DNA of 64,000 bases from Cryptomeria japonica (lineage: Eukaryota > Streptophyta > Pinopsida > Cupressales > Cupressaceae): assembly GCF_030272615.1 (NCBI RefSeq), contig NC_081410.1, forward strand, positions 502,472,442-502,536,441, written 5' to 3'. The notes under the pieces were generated by a model. That model was not told the origin of the DNA and ran no database searches. It worked only from the letters and a program-made list of their open reading frames with translations. Both the position numbers and the translations under genes were made by a program. The stretch's first letter is position 1; the number at the start of each line of letters is the position of its first letter. This document shows, piece by piece, positions 59,673 to 64,000 of the stretch.

Positions 59673-60397
59673 GCGGGAGTATAAGCGTACGCTCATACTT
59701 CCGGTAAAGTACAAGGAAACAACATTAAAAAACTTTCACCACGTCAAGGAGGCAAGATACACCAAGCGCCCAGTGGACTAAGGATCTTACAACTTCGATT
59801 GACAAAGTAAAAGGGAAGATCACGAGGGAGAACCATGACTATCAGTAGTAAGGTTCCCTCACTATGAGTCATGTAAGAAAGATATCAAAAATTTTCAAGG
59901 CAAAGCTAAATTTGTTAAGAAATTTTTAAGTATCTTGAAAAGATATGAATGGGATGTATGCCCCCCTATGTTAAAGTGATCGCACACGCCTCACCGGGGG
60001 TGATTGCTTTAAGGTAGTGATACATATAAGAAATGAGAAAGGAGCACGTTATCACAAGGATTTAGCCTCCAAGTGTGAGATAAGCCCAAGGATAATAGAC
60101 ACAAAACACAAAGCACAAGGTGACTTCGCTTTCCTCGGGGTCAGTATGCTGTATGATAATTCATGTATATCATATGTATGTATGCATAATTGTTCTTCAT
60201 TCCCCAATCAAGGAAGGTCACCTAGAAGAAGGGAACACATGTGTCTTTTGAGTCAACATGAGAGAGACCAAAAGAGATCTCAATGTTTTGCATCGTCCTC
60301 AAGTAGACAACACTAAGGACAACAAATAGAAGAATGAGAATAACATATAGAAGAAGTAACAAAAGAGAGGAGGAGAGAATCTGCTATGCTAATGAAA
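59673..60397 (-). mobile_element. 3' untranslated region of copy 2
   Basis: About 725 bases without coding signal, yet clearly alignable to 25340-26026 of copy 1 (CATCAAGGAGGCAAGAT, ACTTCGATTGACAAAGTAAA, GGTTCCC.TCACTATGAGT). The position of pol in a normal gypsy element holds only this. Confidence 0.7.
59971..60012. repeat. Inverted repeat in the 3' untranslated region, copy 2
   Basis: Arms TTAAAGTGATCGC and GTGATTGCTTTAA around a 16-base loop, at the same place as 25635-25676. Ten of 13 positions are Watson-Crick pairs and the other three would be G-U on a plus-strand RNA. Confidence 0.6.
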
Positions 60398-63300
60398 CTA
60401 GTCTAGCACGTCATCTACCCCCCGATCTTGCTGATCAACGTTTCGGGAAGGTAGGGAACACGCTAGAGGAGGAACATTCAACACAGCAGATGGAGCTATC
60501 ACAAGATCCAAACAAGGGCTATGTTCATGTTCCAAGCCATGTTGTTCTTGCCTAGGAGCTAGGATAAGTGCTTTAGAAAATTCATCAGATAAATGGTTAT
60601 CAACATCAACAAGTTCATATTCACTATCAGAAGCAAGAGAAGTAACATTTTCATCTATATCATCATCAAGATTTATAAAAATAGGATCTTTAACTCACAC
60701 AGGATCAAGGCCATCATGCATCTTATGTTTAGGAGATTTTGGCTCAATTTCCGGCTGAGGAGAAAATGGAATAATACTAGTTGAAGGTGTTTTTGGGGAT
60801 TGCAAAGTTTGAGCTCTAAGACGACGCTTTCGCCGGCGTTCACGTGCAGAACGATTTCATCTAGTCTTAGTAGGAAGTTGAGAAGATTGAGGAGGAGGAA
60901 TGTTCTCATCCTTATCACTTGGGTGTTTAGGTTGTGGTCTCTTAGGCTGAACAATAGGAGAAGAGGAAGGTCTCTTCTCTCCATAAGAGGAAGGAGGAGG
61001 AACTGCTCCATATAAGGGAGGAATACTCGGTTTAGGAAGGAGACCAAGTCCATCATGACGAGGAGGGATTGGTCTACTTTTAGGAAGTTTATTAGATATA
61101 GGCATAGTCACATCCATAGGGATGGGTTGGGAATCTTCTTGAGGAAAGACATTAGTTTTATCTTTCAAAGGAAGAATTTCCTTCTCAAGAACGATAGGAA
61201 TATCAAGTTTGGGTGTTCTAGGTTCACTTAGAGATAGGATCATATCTTTTTTCCACCTTTGATAAGATTTGAAAAGATGATCACTTCGCGGAGGAAGGGG
61301 TTGGAATTGTTTAGGCCAAAAATAATCAAGAGGAATGCTAGAAGTTCTTTCGGCTGGTTTAAAGAGACTATGAGTGATAGTAACAACTTCACCATTATGG
61401 GGAAATTTCAAACACTTGTGAATAGGAGAAGCAATAGCTTTCATGGAAGATAGCCAAGGATAGCCTAGCTTCACACGAAATTGTTCGGATGATGGAATAA
61501 TAGAAAAGTCCACATCAAGGGATTTGTTATGGACCTCAATAGGTAATGTAATAGAACCAATTGCAGGAGAAGAAAATGCATCAAATAATTTCACAACCAC
61601 ATTTGTTTCATCATAGATCACTTGATTCAATTGCAAAGTAAAAAGAAATTCTTTAGTAATGACATTAACCATGCAAGAAGAATCAATAAGCACTCCACGG
61701 CAAGGTGTATTTTTGACTTTTGCAACTATATATAAAGGACCATCAGGTGCCCTGATAGTTTCGCTAGAATCAAAGGTGATGGAAAGTTCTTTAGGGATTT
61801 TCTGCTGCTCCACAAAGTTAATCACATTCGGAGTCATGGACACAAAATCATCAGGTGAGACAGAGGAATTATTAGTATCAATCGCATTAGAGGTATGAGA
61901 AGGTAATGGATCAGTAAAAATCTGAAGATTTTGGTTAGGAGGAGCTACAAATGTGTTGCCTTTATCATTCACTCCAGAAATAGAAATAGTATTATTATCA
62001 ATCAAATCTTGAATTTTACCCTTTAAAGCAAAACATTTTTCAGTATCATGCCCAGGTTGATGATGAAATTGACAAAAAGATTTGTTATCAAAATAGGGTG
62101 AATTAATCTTTACAGGATCTATTTGCCTTATAGAAGGAAGAGTAAGCACATTTTGTTCCAATAACTTATTCATAATACTATGCAATGATTCATTCAAAGG
62201 AGTAAACTTTCTTTCTTTCTTGAAAAACTTAGAAATAGGAGGCACACCTGATGCTGCATTCACATTGTTGTTGATGATGTGTCCATTGAATTTATTGGAC
62301 TCTCTGTTCGGTTTAAACTTCCCAAATGGTTGTTGACTACTATCACCCTTATCACTCGGAGCCATAGGATGTGATTGTTCCATTTGACTCACAGTCAGTT
62401 GATAATTGTGAAGAGTTGCGCACAACTGTTGGAAAGAAGTAAACTCAGAAAACAGGAGTTTGTCTCGAATATCTTTTTGTAAATTAGAAATAAAAATTCT
62501 TTGAATATCATTGTCAGGCACTGGAAAAGCAATTTGAGCATACAAATGCTTATATCTACCAATGAAATCAGTCACTTTTTCTTTAACACCTTGTTTACAA
62601 TGCATTAAATCAATCAAAGTAACTTTAGGACTTATATTGTTTTGAAATTGTTGAATGAAAGCATTTGCAAGTTGTTCGAAAGAAGAAATAGAATAGGAAG
62701 GCAACGAGCAATACCATTGTAGGGCTTTGTCTCTTAATGTTCTAGTAAACAGTTTTGCAAGCAACCTTTGGTCATAAGCAAAATCAGTACATATTGTTTG
62801 AAAGGTCTTAACATGTGTTAGAGGATCACCCTTACCATTATAAAGCTCCAAATGTGGAATTTCAACATGTTTAGGGGGAATAGCTCGAACAATGTCAAGA
62901 GAAAGTGGGCTCGCAACATCAAATGTGGGCACACTAAACTTAGATTGATTCATAGAGGCAATTTGTTGCTGTAAAGAAGAGACAGTTTGTGCAAGATTGT
63001 TAATGGTCGCTTCAGTCGAAGAGTTCATATTAGATGTGTTAGATTGTGATGGAGGTGTTATGTTATTGAAAGAAGGTAGAGATTAAGGTGGTGGGACACT
63101 ATGATAGTTAGTCATAGGAGATGATTGGACAGGAGGAACACTACAAGGAGGAATGGAAAACGAATTGCCCCCTTGTGTCATGTTCATTTGTGGTGATATA
63201 ATAGGAACATTTATTGAAGGAATGAATGAAGAAGTCGGATTGAATGAAGGAAGAGGGTTGATTGAAGAAGAGGGATTTCCCCCATGACTAGTGATCATAG

Positions 63301-63802
63301 GAGGAATGTCTTGTATTGAAGTAGTCATTATGTTTGATGTAAAAGTAGGTATACTAGCAATAGAAGTCGTCAAAGGAATAGAATGATTGTCTTGAGTAGG
63401 AGGTTGTGTATAACCTAAGGTTTCAGCACAACTCTTCATAGGCATCACATTTGAATCCACAATGTGTGCAATACCATGCAAAATATCAATTCCATTCTTA
63501 TCACTTTGAAGCATACATTTTAGACCCTCAATTAAAGGAAGAGCTTGACTATCAGGGTATTCTTGAGACATCCATTGTCGAAAATCATCAAATTGATTAT
63601 CCAATTTCGAAAGTTGTTCTATAGAAACCTCATGGAGAGCTTCTTCATCATTAAGAGGACTAGAGGAATTACCCATGTCCTCGTTAAAAAGGCCATTCAA
63701 ATTAGGTTCCATCTCCTCAGTAATTAAACCTTGGAAGGACTTAATTCTAAGGCTTCGTCTAACGGGAATAGTGTAAGTAGCACTTATTGTCGTAAAACTC
63801 AT
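60398..63802 (-). pseudogene. Gag-protease polyprotein with unknown C-terminal module, copy 2
   Basis: A single frame of 1,134 codons from MSFTTISATYTIPV (63802) to TAG (60398), broken only by stops at codons 240 (TAA), 982 (TGA) and 1036 (TGA). Regions: 1-260 acidic then Pro/Ser-rich; Gag core about 345-475 (LLAKLFTRTLRDKALQWY, FIGRYKHLYAQIAFPV); knuckle-like CQFHHQPGHDTEKC 577-590; retropepsin-like about 700-810, with DSS (707-709) where DTG/DSG is expected and FRVKLGYPWLSSMKAIAS downstream; Pro-rich 880-980; basic RSARERRRKRRLRAQ after codon 982; conserved end EYELVDVD...ILAPR.EQ..LEHEHSPCL 1055-1130. Gag would assemble particles on element RNA. No RT or integrase follows. Near-intact, so young or recently constrained. 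Confidence 0.85.
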
Positions 63803-64000
63803 GCACTAAAGAAGGAGAGAAGATTTTGAATTTTAGAGGTAGCAAATTTCAGTAAAATCAGCCAATCTTCTAGATTTAAGCTGTTAAATACAATCAGGAC
63901 AATCTCCCGAAATTTCGGAAAAAATGTCTGGGACCATGGCGCTCGGGGTGCACACGGTCCTCGCAACTTTTTTTGAAATTTGCAGGGATGAAAGTTATGA
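63803..64000 (-). mobile_element. Leader of copy 2 (partial)
   Basis: Homologous to 29520-29960. Contains the hairpin at 63931-63960 and CAACTTTTTTTGAAATTTGCAGGGATGAA, shared with copy 1. The 5' LTR is outside. Confidence 0.65.
63931..63960. repeat. GGACCATG/CACGGTCC hairpin in the leader, copy 2
   Basis: Arms match at 7 of 8 positions around GCGCTCGGGGTGCA. Same place as 29914-29942 in copy 1. Confidence 0.6.

Larger units (their letters stand above)
58357..64000 (-). mobile_element. Gag-protease element (TR-GAG-like), copy 2, runs off the window
   Basis: Minus-strand LTR element inserted into LINE 2. Visible: 3' LTR (58357-59656), polypurine tract, 3' untranslated region with hairpin, long polyprotein frame (60398-63802) and the first 198 bases of leader. 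The 5' LTR lies beyond 64000. It lacks RT, RNase H and integrase, as copy 1 does. Confidence 0.85.

Noticed and set aside
60017-60555. Plus-strand frames opposite the Gag-protease 3' region
   Set aside because: The equivalent frames in copy 1 are broken and differ in residues; conservation is on the minus strand and at DNA level.
1-64000. CRISPR arrays, bacterial operons, prophage or tRNA/rRNA genes
   Set aside because: No regularly spaced repeats with unique spacers, no ribosome-binding-site gene packing and no cloverleaf-like sequence were seen; content is plant nuclear.

Overview
This window looks like repeat-dense nuclear DNA from a seed plant with a large genome. A gymnosperm is possible, but nothing here fixes the taxon. 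Long AT-rich stretches separate decayed retroelements, and there is no operon-style gene packing. The only host gene I can support as intact is a STIG1-family gene at 15965-16372 (+), encoding a secreted 16-cysteine peptide. It sits among relics of its own flanks: unit 1 at about 4260-6760 with a deletion-type pseudogene, unit 2 at about 6775-7440 with upstream flank only, unit 3 holding the live gene, and unit 4 at about 16850-16967 plus 18920-19400. No tRNA, rRNA or CRISPR was seen. Almost everything else is mobile-element sequence.

Layout. 1-3562: 3' half of a Ty1/copia element (decayed pol plus 3' LTR) abutting a LINE 3' fragment (3563-4255). 4751-5863: solo LTR with a perfect ATAAG target duplication, inside STIG1 unit 1. 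7441-14460: mostly empty, with one decayed unrecognised minus-strand ORF (about 8950-10350) and a purine-rich tract. 16968-18919: LTR-like sequence splitting unit 4. 21150-38080: a three-level nest, in which a LINE (-) was split by a 13.7-kb copia-type element (23036-36744), itself split by a Gag-protease element (24909-31455, -). 39340-44096 and 49567-54445: two diverged copies of one dispersed repeat. Between them lie a truncated minus-strand copia carrying a 934-bp inverted-repeat element, and a plus-strand copia truncated in gag. 54446-58356: a LINE (-) with recognisable endonuclease, reverse transcriptase (RT) and zf-RVT parts. 58357-64000: a second, better preserved Gag-protease element (-), running off the window.

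Most unusual content. (1) The copia-type element at 23036-36744 has gag zinc knuckles but no pol. In its place is a decayed, unrecognised ORF of roughly 1,080 codons. (2) Two diverged copies of a gypsy-type family encode Gag and a protease-like domain plus a conserved C-terminal module that I do not recognise, and lack RT and integrase. They resemble the published TR-GAG class of non-autonomous elements. All repeat boundaries and percentages were read by eye, without alignment software.
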